A DNA stretch of 62,845 nucleotides from Corallococcus carmarthensis (GTDB taxonomy: Bacteria > Myxococcota > Myxococcia > Myxococcales > Myxococcaceae): NCBI RefSeq assembly GCF_003611695.1, contig NZ_RAWE01000031.1:1-62845 (forward strand), read 5' to 3'. Below, piece by piece: positions 27,534-36,666 of the stretch. Position numbers and translations under genes: made by a program. The notes beneath the pieces were generated by a model that was not told where the DNA came from, searched no databases, and saw only the letters and a list, made by a program, of their open reading frames with translations. Position 1 is the stretch's first letter. Each line of letters opens with the position of its first letter.

Positions 27534-30317
27534 CTACTGGTACAGCAGGACCTTGTCCACCCAGCGCATGCTGGGCTGTTTCTGGTGCCAGTCCAGGCGC
27601 TCGGCGCGGAGGGCCTGGGAGGGTTCTTCGCCGGATTGGATGCGCTCTCGCACGGCGCGGAAGAAGGCGCCCGCGTCGTTGGGAATCTCCGCCGTGGCGG
27701 CGAACACCGCCCTGGCTCCGGAGGCGACGAACGCCTGCGGCAGCGATGACGTCTCATGCAGGATGGGGACGAGCCGGGCCGCGCTGCATGCGCCCAGCAC
27801 CACCAGCGGCGCGCCATGCAGGTGGCGGCGGCGCAGCTCCTCCGCGGTGAGCGCGTAGCGGCCGTCCTGCTGCGGCGACAGCGCGATGATGGTGGCGTCC
27901 GACAGCGCGCGGTCCACCACCCCGTGCGCGTGGATGTCGATGTCCGTGGCCTGCTCCATCGCCTCCAGCACCCGTTCAGGCGTGGCCTGCGCGCCCTTGA
28001 GCCGCAAGAGCCGCTGCGCGCCCGCCAGGTCCACGTCCGCCGCGGAGGGCAGCCGCGCCAGCTTCAGCGTCATGGGCGGCTCCACGTCCGACACCACGAC
28101 GTGCATGGGCGGCTTCGCGGGGGAGGCCGCGTGCGCGCCCGTGCCCACCCGGTAGCTCCAGGCCAGGTCCGGCGGCAGGATGCCCGCGCGGCTGTCCAGC
28201 GGCGGCGCGGCCAGCACGGCGACGCGCGGACAGTCGCGCAGCAGCTCCACCAGGTCGCCGGGCACCAGCCCCGTCAGGTCATCGTGCAGGGGCAGCGTGC
28301 GCGAGGCGTCATAGCGCCCCTGCACCTGACCCTGCGGACCGCGCACCACCGTCACCGTGCGCTCCGCCTCCACCGCCGCCGCCAGCACGCAGCCCTCCGG
28401 CACGGGCACCTGGAGGCTCTGCGCCACCACGTCCATCGCTTCCCGGAAGGCCCCCGCGTGGCCCGCGCTCACCGCCAGCGTCTGGAAGGCCACCGCCCTG
28501 GCGTCGCGCGCATCCGCGTTCACCCGCAGGAGCGGCTCCGCCTCCGCGATGGTCTGCCGGAGCACCCGCTGGCCCTCCTGCCAGTCACGGTCCACCAGGT
28601 ACCGTCCCCGGATGAGCGTGGCCAGCACGCGCCGTCCCGCGTTCTCCCGCAGCGGCGTCACCCGGGCCAGCTCCGCCGTGAGGCGCGCCTCGTCGGACGG
28701 CCGCGGCGCCAACCGCGCCAGGTCCGCGAGGATCCACGCGCCCTGCAGCCCCGGCGTCAGGCCACACGCCAGCGACTCCTCCAACTCCTGCCGCGCTTCC
28801 TGCGGCCGGAAGCGCATCAGCGCCAGCGAGGCCAGGTTGAGGTGTGCCTGCGTGCGCGCCTTGCAGTCATCGGGCTGGCGGGCCAGGGACTCGGTGAGGT
28901 AGGCGCGCGAGAGCGCCACCCGCACCTGGAAGCGCGTCGCGTTGGCCATCATCACCAGCGCCAGTCCCTCGCGCTCCCATTCGCCCAGCGCGGCGGCCTC
29001 CTGCCACGCGGCCCTCGCGGACTCCTCCGCCTCCACCAGCCGGTTCGACGCGGTCGCGCGGCTGCTCAACCGCAAGAGCAGGTCCACGCAGCGCAGGGGC
29101 AGCTTGCGCGCGCGGCATTCCTTCAGCGCCTCCCGCAGCCGGTCCCCGGCCGGAGTCCCCTGGCCCGCCAGGTCATCCAGCCGCGCACCCTCCTGCTCCA
29201 CGCGCGACAGCACCCAGGGATCCGTCACGCCCGACGTCAGGGCGCGAAGCTCCTCGTATGTGCGCGCCACGCCCGGCGTGCGCAGGAGCGCGCCCAGCAG
29301 CAGGTCCTTCGCCGTGGCCTCCTGGCGCAGCCGCTCGATGAGCGCCGCGGGGCTGGGATGCGCGTCCTGCACCAGCTTCGCGTACTCCCGCGCGAACGGC
29401 GCCCGGTGCGTGAAGTCCATCACCGCCACCCGCCGCACGGTGTCCGCCAGCACGGCGTCCCCACCGGCCGCGTGGTCCAGCACCTGCGCGAGCGGCAGCA
29501 ACTCCTCCACCTGCCCGGAGTCTTCCGCGGTCGCCAGCAGGTCGTAGAAGGACTCGCGCGCCAGGCCCGGGAAGCGGGCCGCGCCCTCCAGGGGCAGCGG
29601 CGCCTTGCTCGAGCGCAGCCGGGCGAGGAACGCCTCGCGCGTGGCCTTCCAGGCATCCGCCCGCGCCTGGAAGCGGGCGCGCAACGTCCGCGCCTGTTCG
29701 CGCGCCTCGTCGCTCCAGCCGGGCTCGCCCTTCGCGGCCACCGCTTCGAACGTCATGGCCGCGAGCAGCGTCAGCCCCAGCTCGCGCGCCACCACGGCCC
29801 GGTTCCAGCGCGCCTGGGGGTGATCGGGCATGGCCTCGAGCGTGGCGTCCAGCAGCGTCAGGGCTTCGTCGGAGTGGCCGCGCAGGATGGCGATGGCGGC
29901 CAGGTCGCTGTCCCGGTCCAGCGAGGGCGACGTGCGCCTCAGGTACGCGAGCGCCTGCTCCGTGTCGCCGTGCAGGAGGTAGCTGACGCCCACGCCGTGC
30001 GCATCGCCTCGCTCCTCCAGGCGGGACAGCGCGCCCAGGGGCACCGGCGGGGCCAGCGCGTCCCGGCCTCGGGGCGGCGCATAGGGGCGGTACACGTCCG
30101 CGGAAGGGAGGCTCAGCCGCACCTCCAGGGGACGGTGCGACGCGTCAGCAAGCCACAGCGCCGGCGTCTGCGGCCCGGTGTCCCGCTGCCTCCACGCGTG
30201 TACGGCGACGAAGCCCAGGGCCATGCAGAGCGCCAGGGCCACGAGGCCCCCCACGCGCGTCATGCCTGTTCGCCCCGGAAGGCGCTTGCCCCGGGGCGTC
30301 TGCTGCATGCCAGCCAT
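27534..30317 (-). CDS. Membrane-anchored TPR-CHAT caspase-like protease
   Basis: CHAT proteins are caspase-fold cysteine proteases, several of which act in regulated cell death or defence. The 927-residue protein has an N-terminal membrane helix (VGGLVALALCMALGFVAV), a long helical middle with TPR-like repeats (for example HGDTEQALAYLRR, GHSDEALTLLDATLEA, DDCKARTQAHLNLASLAL), and a C-terminal CHAT domain. The catalytic pair is H798 in IHAHG and C844 in VLGACSAAR, 46 residues apart as expected. A GGAGGCC ribosome site precedes the start. It is convergent with the JmjC cluster and 117 nt beyond the M14 gene on the same strand. The trigger and substrate are unknown. Confidence 0.87.
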   Translation of the reverse strand: MAGMQQTPRGKRLPGRTGMTRVGGLVALALCMALGFVAVHAWRQRDTGPQTPALWLADASHRPLEVRLSLPSADVYRPYAPPRGRDALAPPVPLGALSRLEERGDAHGVGVSYLLHGDTEQALAYLRRTSPSLDRDSDLAAIAILRGHSDEALTLLDATLEAMPDHPQARWNRAVVARELGLTLLAAMTFEAVAAKGEPGWSDEAREQARTLRARFQARADAWKATREAFLARLRSSKAPLPLEGAARFPGLARESFYDLLATAEDSGQVEELLPLAQVLDHAAGGDAVLADTVRRVAVMDFTHRAPFAREYAKLVQDAHPSPAALIERLRQEATAKDLLLGALLRTPGVARTYEELRALTSGVTDPWVLSRVEQEGARLDDLAGQGTPAGDRLREALKECRARKLPLRCVDLLLRLSSRATASNRLVEAEESARAAWQEAAALGEWEREGLALVMMANATRFQVRVALSRAYLTESLARQPDDCKARTQAHLNLASLALMRFRPQEARQELEESLACGLTPGLQGAWILADLARLAPRPSDEARLTAELARVTPLRENAGRRVLATLIRGRYLVDRDWQEGQRVLRQTIAEAEPLLRVNADARDARAVAFQTLAVSAGHAGAFREAMDVVAQSLQVPVPEGCVLAAAVEAERTVTVVRGPQGQVQGRYDASRTLPLHDDLTGLVPGDLVELLRDCPRVAVLAAPPLDSRAGILPPDLAWSYRVGTGAHAASPAKPPMHVVVSDVEPPMTLKLARLPSAADVDLAGAQRLLRLKGAQATPERVLEAMEQATDIDIHAHGVVDRALSDATIIALSPQQDGRYALTAEELRRRHLHGAPLVVLGACSAARLVPILHETSSLPQAFVASGARAVFAATAEIPNDAGAFFRAVRERIQSGEEPSQALRAERLDWHQKQPSMRWVDKVLLYQ

Positions 30318-30382
30318 CCGGGGCCTCCCGCGTGCCCCCGCACCATCTCCGCGGGTCCTGCGGGCTCCAGTCTAGGGCCAAT

Positions 30383-30409
30383 GCCCCCGGGCATGACAAA
30401 CCCGGGGGC
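30383..30409 (-). terminator. Hairpin between M14 and CHAT genes
   Basis: A perfect 9-bp stem, GCCCCCGGG with CCCGGGGGC, around CATGACAAA. It lies 26 nt after the M14 stop on the minus strand. There is no U-tract, so it may be a weak terminator or an RNA-stability element. Confidence 0.5.
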
Positions 30410-30434
30410 AAGGCGGCGTCCGGAAGCGGAAGGC

Positions 30435-32099
30435 CTACTCCACCTTCAGGGGGGCGCGCGTGGACTCCACGACGCGGTGGATGGGGTACAGCTCGCCCAC
30501 CGTGAGGCTGTCGTCCAGGTACTGCCAGCGGCAGAAGCCGTCGTCCGAGTGCGGCTCCAGCAGGTAGGTGATGAGCGTGCCCGTGCGCTGGTCGGTGGGG
30601 ACCTTGAGGGTGCCGGCGGGGAACTCGCGCTCGGAGCGCTCGGGGGCCACGGTGAGGATGGTCTCGAAGCGCACCGGCTTGGGCTTCTGGCTCAAGGGGA
30701 CTTCGTCCTGGCCGGGGGGCGGCACGTTGGCGGCGACGTCCGGGCTGAAGGTCTGCTCGCGGCGGGCGATGCGGTAGCTGTCCACCTGGAAGCGCTCCGC
30801 CTTGGCCAGCTTCTCGAAGCGGATGCCGTGGCCTTCCAGCCGGGACGCGAGCGACGCGGGCACCAGGTACGCGGACGGCGTGCTCACCGACTGCGTGGGC
30901 ACGAAGGTGCGGTAGTGCGGCGTCTTGTAGACCTTGCGGCGCTTGCCCGGGTAGCGGCGCGCCTCGATGCTGGCTTCGTCGAAGGAGTTGATGACGGCGG
31001 TGTCCTTGCCCAGCACGTAGGCCGGGTAGTCGAACACCAGCGCCCCTTCCGCGTCGCGCTGGGCGACACCGAAGTTGATGCCCACCCACTCCTTCGCGTC
31101 GGGGGACTTGCCGCGCGCGATGATGGCGGACTCCTCGAAGGAGGTGGCGGTGCGGTAGTCCTTCGCGTAGCGGGCGGCGTCGCGGATGAGCTCCAGCACC
31201 CACGCGCGGATGACGGCGCAGCGGCGGGGGAAGTCGATGTAGCTGTAGGTCTCCAGCAGCACGTCCAGCCGGCCCAGCAGACCGCGGTAGTGGCTGCCGA
31301 AGCGGGGCAGCGCGGGGTAGGTGTGCCAGCCGGAGCTCGGGTTGCCTTCCTTGAGGAAGTTGCCGTACCAGAAGCTGTCGAAGCCGTGCTTCTTCTTCAC
31401 GGCGGCGGACACGCGTTCCGCCAGCTCGCGGTTGAAGTCCCGCGACATGTGGAAGAGGTCCGCGTTGCCGTGGGGGATGTCGAAGGTGAGGTCGAACCCG
31501 TGGATGCTGCCGTCCGTGGTGTGGCAGTCCACGAAGAGGTGCGGCCACCACGTCTGGTACAGCTTCGCCATGGCGCGCGTCTCCGGCGCCTCCTGCTTCA
31601 TGTTGTCGCGGTTGAGGTTCCAGCCCTCGCCCGTGTAGCGCATGCCCACGCCATCGGGCGGGTTGACCTGTCCCTCCAGGTTCTTCAAATCCAGCGCGCG
31701 GTTGCCCTTGCTGATGCGGTCATTGCCGTCCGGGTTGAAGTTGGGGACGAACACGAGGCACAGCCGGTCCAACAGCTTCTTGCCCAGCGACGTGAGCGTG
31801 AGGTCGCGCGCGAGCGCCTGGAGGGTCTCCTTGCCCTCCACCTCGCCGGCGTGGATGTTGGCCTCCACCATCACGATGATCTTCTTCTGCTTCTGCGCCA
31901 GCTCCGGCGTGAAGCAGTTGCGGTCGCTCAGGATGAGCGCCATGAGCGGCTGGCCTTCACCGCTCTGGCCGAAGTCCACGCGCTTCGCGAGCTTGGTCTG
32001 GGCACACAGGGCGTCGACGAAGGCGACCACGTCGGCGCTGCGGGACGTTTCCTGGTAGTCGGTGGCTTCCGCGCGGGTGAGCAGCTTGGGAGTGGGCAT
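30435..32099 (-). CDS. M14-family zinc carboxypeptidase
   Basis: Metallocarboxypeptidase-like enzyme that removes C-terminal residues or trims peptidoglycan peptides. The zinc ligands are H83 and E86 in NIHAGEVEGKE and H193 in FVDCHTTDG; the substrate-binding NR pair is in GWNLNRDN (about residue 163). A glutamate in LLETYSYIDFPRR fits the catalytic base. The protein lacks an obvious signal peptide and extends about 200 residues beyond the catalytic core, giving 554 in total. It is divergent from the lipoprotein array at 32225 (125-nt gap). Confidence 0.88.
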   Translation of the reverse strand: MPTPKLLTRAEATDYQETSRSADVVAFVDALCAQTKLAKRVDFGQSGEGQPLMALILSDRNCFTPELAQKQKKIIVMVEANIHAGEVEGKETLQALARDLTLTSLGKKLLDRLCLVFVPNFNPDGNDRISKGNRALDLKNLEGQVNPPDGVGMRYTGEGWNLNRDNMKQEAPETRAMAKLYQTWWPHLFVDCHTTDGSIHGFDLTFDIPHGNADLFHMSRDFNRELAERVSAAVKKKHGFDSFWYGNFLKEGNPSSGWHTYPALPRFGSHYRGLLGRLDVLLETYSYIDFPRRCAVIRAWVLELIRDAARYAKDYRTATSFEESAIIARGKSPDAKEWVGINFGVAQRDAEGALVFDYPAYVLGKDTAVINSFDEASIEARRYPGKRRKVYKTPHYRTFVPTQSVSTPSAYLVPASLASRLEGHGIRFEKLAKAERFQVDSYRIARREQTFSPDVAANVPPPGQDEVPLSQKPKPVRFETILTVAPERSEREFPAGTLKVPTDQRTGTLITYLLEPHSDDGFCRWQYLDDSLTVGELYPIHRVVESTRAPLKVE

Positions 32100-32224
32100 A
32101 GGTGCCGCGCATCCGAGCGCTCCGGCCCTGCGGCGTCAAGCACGCGCGAAGGGGAGCCGTCTTGCCGCGCCGTGGCGGTGTCCCATATGAAACCGGCCGC
32201 GGAAGACAGCTCGAGGGGTCCATC

Positions 32225-33280
32225 ATGCGTCGGAGTGATCAGCGGCGGGGGCACGCGTGGGGCGTGCTCCTGGTGACGTGCGCGGCGGTGTGGGCGGCAG
32301 GGTGCAAGAAGGAACAGCCCCAGGCGAGCGCGCCGGTGGACGCGGGCGTGGTGGCCGTGGCCGCCGTGGACGCGGGCGTTCCGGACGCGGGAGCGGTGGC
32401 GGTGGCGAAGGTGGTGAAGCCGCTGCGGTTCTCGGACGTGACGCTCAGGACCGAGGGCCGCAACGTGAGGGTGACCTACACGCTGACCAACCCGGGGACG
32501 GCGCAGGGGCGCGGGGATGCGTGTCTGTCCCTGCACGACGACCAGGGCATGGTCATCGAGGTGAAGCGGATGGGCGGCATCACCGTGAAGGGGGGGACGA
32601 CGGACTCGTTCGAGGACACGGTGTCCGTAGGCGAGACATTCTGGAAGCAGACCCGGACCGTGATGCTCTATACGGCGGGCGAGTTCCGCTGCTCGAACGG
32701 AGCGCCCACGGCGACCAGTGAGCTGCTGCGCCTGCTGCCCACGGGGCAGCCTGCTCCGGCGGACGCCCCCGCGCCCCATGCCCCTCAGGCCTCGCAGGCG
32801 ACCGACTTCGAGGTGTCCGGCGTCGAGCTGACCCAGTCCGGGCAGTTCGGTGACGACTACACCCTCACGTACACGGTGAAGAACGTGAGCGACCACCGGG
32901 CGGCGGGCTCGGGGTGCCTGCGGGCCTACGTGGGGCAGGAGGACGCGCCCCACCTGGAGGAGTCGCCGGAGGGAGACTTCAGCCTGGCCCCGGGGGCTTC
33001 GGAGAAGATCGAGGACTCCGTCGTCTTCGACAACGAGCGGAACTGGGACCGGGTGATGGAGCTGCGCCTCTTCACCAGCCCCTTTGGCTGCGCGGACGGC
33101 GCGGACACGGACAACCTGGGCTTCAAGTTCATGAAGCCCGAGTCCATCCATGCGCCGGAGGAAGGGGTGGAGGGCGAGCCCTCCGGGGATCCCGAGGACG
33201 AAACGGGGATGGACTCGAGCGATGCCTATGACCCGGAAGAGGAGGTCCATCATGAGCAGCAGGCCCCGCATGGGGAGTGA
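32225..33280 (+). CDS. Tandem lipoprotein paralogue 1 of 3
   Basis: Lipoprotein of 351 residues; the signal ends in WAAGCKKEQPQAS with a lysine after the lipidated cysteine. In Myxococcus xanthus, lysine at this position has been associated with lipoproteins found in the extracellular matrix. An Ala/Val/Asp-rich linker (VDAGVPDAGAV) precedes two similar beta modules: LRFSDVTL...VTYTLTNPGTAQGRG and FEVSGVEL...LTYTVKNVSDHRAAGSGCLRAY, each resembling an Ig-like CARDB-type repeat. The acidic tail has ETGMDSSDAYDPEEE. No family is recognised. It overlaps paralogue 2 by 29 nt. Confidence 0.82.
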   Translation: MRRSDQRRGHAWGVLLVTCAAVWAAGCKKEQPQASAPVDAGVVAVAAVDAGVPDAGAVAVAKVVKPLRFSDVTLRTEGRNVRVTYTLTNPGTAQGRGDACLSLHDDQGMVIEVKRMGGITVKGGTTDSFEDTVSVGETFWKQTRTVMLYTAGEFRCSNGAPTATSELLRLLPTGQPAPADAPAPHAPQASQATDFEVSGVELTQSGQFGDDYTLTYTVKNVSDHRAAGSGCLRAYVGQEDAPHLEESPEGDFSLAPGASEKIEDSVVFDNERNWDRVMELRLFTSPFGCADGADTDNLGFKFMKPESIHAPEEGVEGEPSGDPEDETGMDSSDAYDPEEEVHHEQQAPHGE

Positions 33281-34211
33281 TGCGCGCAAGGTCCTGGGCT
33301 GGGTGCTGATGGGCCTCGCGGTGGTGTGGGGCGCCGGGTGCAAGAAGGACGCGCCCGCGGCCAGCGCCCCCGTGGACGCGGGTGGGGAGGCCGCCGCCAC
33401 GGTGGATGCGGGCGTGCCGGACGCGGGGGCCCTGGCGAAGGTTTCGAAGCCGCTTCGCTTCTCGAACGTGGGGCTGAAGCACGTGCAAGACGGCGGCGTG
33501 ACCGTGACCTACACGCTCACCAATCCGGGCACGGCGCAGGGGCGTGGGAGGACGTGCCTGATGCTTCTGGATGAGCGCGGCCTCGCCATCGACTCCCGGT
33601 TGATTGGCTTCATCACCGTGAAGGGCGGATGGGAGGACACGTTCGAGGACGCGACGAGCGTGGACGATCTGCGGTGGAACCAGGCCCGCTCCTTGATGCT
33701 CTTCACGACGGCGTCCGCTGTCTCCTGCTCCGAAAGCCCCCCCGCGCCGACCAGTGAACCCTTCCGGATGCTCCCCACGGGAACACCCGCGCCCGCGAAC
33801 CTGCCGCTGCCCGATCCGCCGCCGGATTCGACGCCGGCGGACATCGAGGTGTCCGGCCTCCAGCTCCGACAGGGCGGGACCCCGCCGGACCCCACCCTCA
33901 CGTATACGGTGAAGAACGTGAGCGACCGCCGGGCCTCGGGGACAGGGTGCCTGCGGGCCTATGCGCGGGAAGGTTCCTACGCCCTGGAAGAGGTCGACGT
34001 CGGGGAGTTCGACCTGGCCCCGGCGGCTTCGTCGACCCAGACGGTCCCCGTGGCCTTCCACAAGGCCCGACACTGGGAGGAGGCGACGGTGCTGCGCTTC
34101 TTCGTGGACCCCTATGGCTGCGAGATGTCCGGGGGAGCCGGCAACCCGGGCCTGCCGGTCGACCTCCCGGCGAAGGCCGACAGTGAAGAGGCTCATCATG
34201 ATGCGGAGTGA
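33252..34211 (+). CDS. Tandem lipoprotein paralogue 2 of 3
   Basis: Paralogue of the preceding gene: lipobox WGAGCKKDAPAAS, the same VDAGVPDAG linker, and modules VTYTLTNPGTAQGRG and LTYTVKNVSDRRASGTGCLRAY. The start is placed at 33252 because GGAGG sits just upstream and the CCATCATG context matches paralogue 1. The ETGMDSSDAYDPE tail is absent, leaving a 319-residue protein ending SEEAHHDAE. Its coding region overlaps both neighbours, so the three genes are translationally coupled. Confidence 0.82.
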   Translation: MSSRPRMGSDARKVLGWVLMGLAVVWGAGCKKDAPAASAPVDAGGEAAATVDAGVPDAGALAKVSKPLRFSNVGLKHVQDGGVTVTYTLTNPGTAQGRGRTCLMLLDERGLAIDSRLIGFITVKGGWEDTFEDATSVDDLRWNQARSLMLFTTASAVSCSESPPAPTSEPFRMLPTGTPAPANLPLPDPPPDSTPADIEVSGLQLRQGGTPPDPTLTYTVKNVSDRRASGTGCLRAYAREGSYALEEVDVGEFDLAPAASSTQTVPVAFHKARHWEEATVLRFFVDPYGCEMSGGAGNPGLPVDLPAKADSEEAHHDAE

Positions 34212-35289
34212 CTGGAGGGCGCGGACCCTGTGCGCGTGGCTCGTGGGGAGCGCGGCGCTGTGGGGGGCGGGCTGCAAGAAGGAACAGCCCCAGGCGAGCG
34301 CCGTGCCTGACGCGGGCGGCGGGGTCCGGGTGCAGGCGGGTGGGCCGGACGCGAAGCCGGTGAAGCCGCTGAAGTTCTCCGGCGTGACCCTCGAGCGCAC
34401 CACCCCGTATACCGTGGACGTCACGTACACGCTCACCAACGCGGGGACGGCGCAGGCGCGTGGAAGCTCATGCCTGGCGCTGTTGGACGAGAAGGGCTTC
34501 GTCATCCATGAAGGGGAACTGGGACACATCACCGTGAAGGGCGGCACCGACGACGTCTTCGTCGACCGCGCCTACGTGATGGAGGACCTCTGGCAGGACG
34601 CCCGGACGGTGCTCCTGTACACGGCCCGGGATTTTCACTGCACGCAAGACGAATTCCAGGCGGCCAGCGAGCCGTTGCGATTGCGTCCCACGGGAAGCCC
34701 CGCCTCCGCGGACGCGCCGGCGCCCCGTCGGCCGGGAAGGCCACAGCCGGGAGAGCTCGTGCTGTCCAACGTCGGCCTGCGAAGGTCAGGCGAAGACAAC
34801 GAGTACCGCTTCCAGTACACGGTGAAGAACGTGAGCGCCCGGCGCATCACTGCCGAAGCCTGCGTCCAGGGGCATGGCGAGGACGAGGACGTGAGCGAGG
34901 ACAGGGCCTCCGCGTTGGCGGACTCCTTGCGCGGCTTCAGCCTGGCGGCCGGTGCGACGCAGACCTTCACCAGCAGCGTCCTTTTCGTGGATGCGCAGCG
35001 CTGGGGCGAGGTGGTCGCGCTGGACGTGTTCCTCGACAAGCGGGGATGCAAGACGAAGCCGGTGGCGGCGGCAGCACGCGTGCGGTTCGCCATGCCCGAG
35101 GTCGTTCCTGTTCTCGGCGAGGACACGGAGGTGGACGAGGGCGACTCCGATGAGGACGCGGCGGAGCTGGACGTGCACGACGCTGGCCCCGACGAGGAGG
35201 AGACGGGGATGGATTCGAGCGACGCCTACGACCCGGAAGTGGAGTTTCCGCAGCAGCGGACGCCTCCGGATGAAGAGACGGCGGACTGA
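34198..35289 (+). CDS. Tandem lipoprotein paralogue 3 of 3
   Basis: Third paralogue: lipobox WGAGCKKEQPQAS, nearly identical to paralogue 1, then module 1 VTYTLTNAGTAQARG and module 2 FQYTVKNVSARRITAEACVQ. The tail again carries EETGMDSSDAYDPEVE and is strongly acidic. Of the two adjacent ATG codons the first is preferred because it keeps the CATCATG context of paralogue 1. The protein is 363 residues. The DUF1152 gene follows 12 nt later. Confidence 0.82.
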   Translation: MMRSDWRARTLCAWLVGSAALWGAGCKKEQPQASAVPDAGGGVRVQAGGPDAKPVKPLKFSGVTLERTTPYTVDVTYTLTNAGTAQARGSSCLALLDEKGFVIHEGELGHITVKGGTDDVFVDRAYVMEDLWQDARTVLLYTARDFHCTQDEFQAASEPLRLRPTGSPASADAPAPRRPGRPQPGELVLSNVGLRRSGEDNEYRFQYTVKNVSARRITAEACVQGHGEDEDVSEDRASALADSLRGFSLAAGATQTFTSSVLFVDAQRWGEVVALDVFLDKRGCKTKPVAAAARVRFAMPEVVPVLGEDTEVDEGDSDEDAAELDVHDAGPDEEETGMDSSDAYDPEVEFPQQRTPPDEETAD

Positions 35290-35301
35290 GAGGGCATTCC
35301 C

Positions 35302-36252
35302 ATGGACCTGGCCACATCCCCGCTGTTCGAGCGGCTCCAGCGCGCGGACCACGTGCTCCTCGCGGGCGCGGGAGGCGGCTTCGACATCTACTGCGGCCTG
35401 CCGCTGTACTTCCGGCTGCGCGCGATGGGCAAGCGCGTGTCGCTGGCGAACCTGAGCTTCACGGTGCTCGAGCGCGTGGACGGACGCGTCGTGGCCCCGG
35501 GGGTGATGGAGGTCCGCGCGGAGACGCAGGGGCCGGCGCACTACTTTCCGGAAGGCGTGCTCGCCCGCTGGTTCCAGGCGCGAGGCGAGGCCGTCTCCAT
35601 CTACTGCTTCGACAAGGTCGGCGTCGCGCCGCTGAGCGCGGCCTGGGCCGCACTGCAAGCGGAGCTGGGCTTCGACACGGTGGTGCTGGTGGACGGCGGC
35701 ACGGACATCCTCATGCGCGGGGACGAGGCCGGGCTGGGCACACCGGAGGAGGACATCTCGAGCCTGGCGGCGGTGGACTCGCTGACGCTGCGGGACAAGT
35801 TGATCGTCTGCCTGGGCTTTGGCGTGGATGCCTTCCACGGCATCTGTCACGCGCACTTCCTGGAAGCCGTCGCGGACCTGAGCCGGCGCGGGGCCTACCT
35901 GGGCGTCACCGCGCTGCTGCCGGGGATGCCGGAGGTGGACCGCTATCGGGAGGCGGTGATGTTCTCGTCGGAGGAGATGGCCCGGCGGCCCAGCATCGTG
36001 TCGCTGTCGGTGGTGGGCGCCATCGACGGGGACTACGGCGACCAGCACCGCACGTCGCGGACACAGGGCAGCAAGCTGTGGATCAACCCGCTGATGAGCA
36101 TGTACTGGGCGTTCGACCTGGACGCGGTCGCGAAGCGGTGCCTCTACCTGGACCTGCTGCGGGACACGAACACGAGCTGGGAAGTGGGCGCGCGCATCGA
36201 GGTCTTCCGGAACCAGCACCCCACGAAGCCGTGGCAGGACATTCCCGTCTAG
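35302..36252 (+). CDS. DUF1152 family protein
   Basis: A 316-residue cytoplasmic protein resembling DUF1152. The N-terminus has HVLLAGAGGGFDIYCGLPL, a glycine-rich nucleotide-binding-like loop; further conserved-looking parts are VLVDGGTDILMRGDEAGLGTPEED, GFGVDAFHGICHAHFLEA, and GDYGDQHRT. The biochemical role of the family is unknown. It lies 12 nt behind the third lipoprotein gene and is likely co-transcribed. Its TAG stop overlaps the TAG of a degraded gene on the other strand. Confidence 0.8.
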   Translation: MDLATSPLFERLQRADHVLLAGAGGGFDIYCGLPLYFRLRAMGKRVSLANLSFTVLERVDGRVVAPGVMEVRAETQGPAHYFPEGVLARWFQARGEAVSIYCFDKVGVAPLSAAWAALQAELGFDTVVLVDGGTDILMRGDEAGLGTPEEDISSLAAVDSLTLRDKLIVCLGFGVDAFHGICHAHFLEAVADLSRRGAYLGVTALLPGMPEVDRYREAVMFSSEEMARRPSIVSLSVVGAIDGDYGDQHRTSRTQGSKLWINPLMSMYWAFDLDAVAKRCLYLDLLRDTNTSWEVGARIEVFRNQHPTKPWQDIPV

Positions 36253-36567
36253 CGCACGGGCATTCCGAGCGCGTAGGTGACGGCGCCCTTGCCCTTCTCG
36301 CGCACCTGGCCCACCTCCCAGGCGTAACCGGGGCTCAGGAGGCTTTGCGTCAGGGCCTTCAGTTCCTCCGGCCGGTGGGCCCGGAGCGTGGACACCTGTT
36401 CGCGAGCACGTCCACCGCCGCGTCGAACATTCCCATCCGCGTGGCCACGGTGTGCAGGGAGTCCGTGGACAGGTTGCGCACCGCGCGTGGATACCAGGGC
36501 TGATCAATCAGCTCGAACAAGTGCAGGCGGGGCAGCAGGGCGGGGCGCTCGGTGAGGGGGAGTCCAT
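36249..36567 (-). pseudogene. Degraded class I SAM-methyltransferase-like gene with internal deletion
   Basis: Two separated pieces in different frames read like the ends of one protein. The 5' piece, RLHLFELIDQPWYPRAVRN continuing to ATRMGMFDAAVDVL, matches my recollection of the N-terminus of a methyltransferase family (HLFExxDQPWFP). After about 36398 the frame shifts and the 3' piece reads VSTLRAHRPEELKALTQSLL, then PGYAWEVGQVREKG...AVTYALGMPVR and a stop at 36249, like the C-terminus of that family. The ~170-residue SAM-binding core expected between them is absent. The left boundary is set at an ATG whose frame also breaks soon. Calling the family rests on memory. Confidence 0.6.
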
Positions 36568-36666
36568 GCGGGACAAGGTGCCGCCCGTACGCGCGGGATG
36601 CACTGACCGTCCGCGCCAGAACGGCTTGCCGCTCGCGCCAGACGGTCGCTAGCGTCCCTGCCCGTG

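Noticed and set aside
27756-32276. 1506-codon plus-strand frame over the CHAT and M14 genes
   Set aside because: An antisense shadow; both minus-strand genes have intact catalytic motifs.
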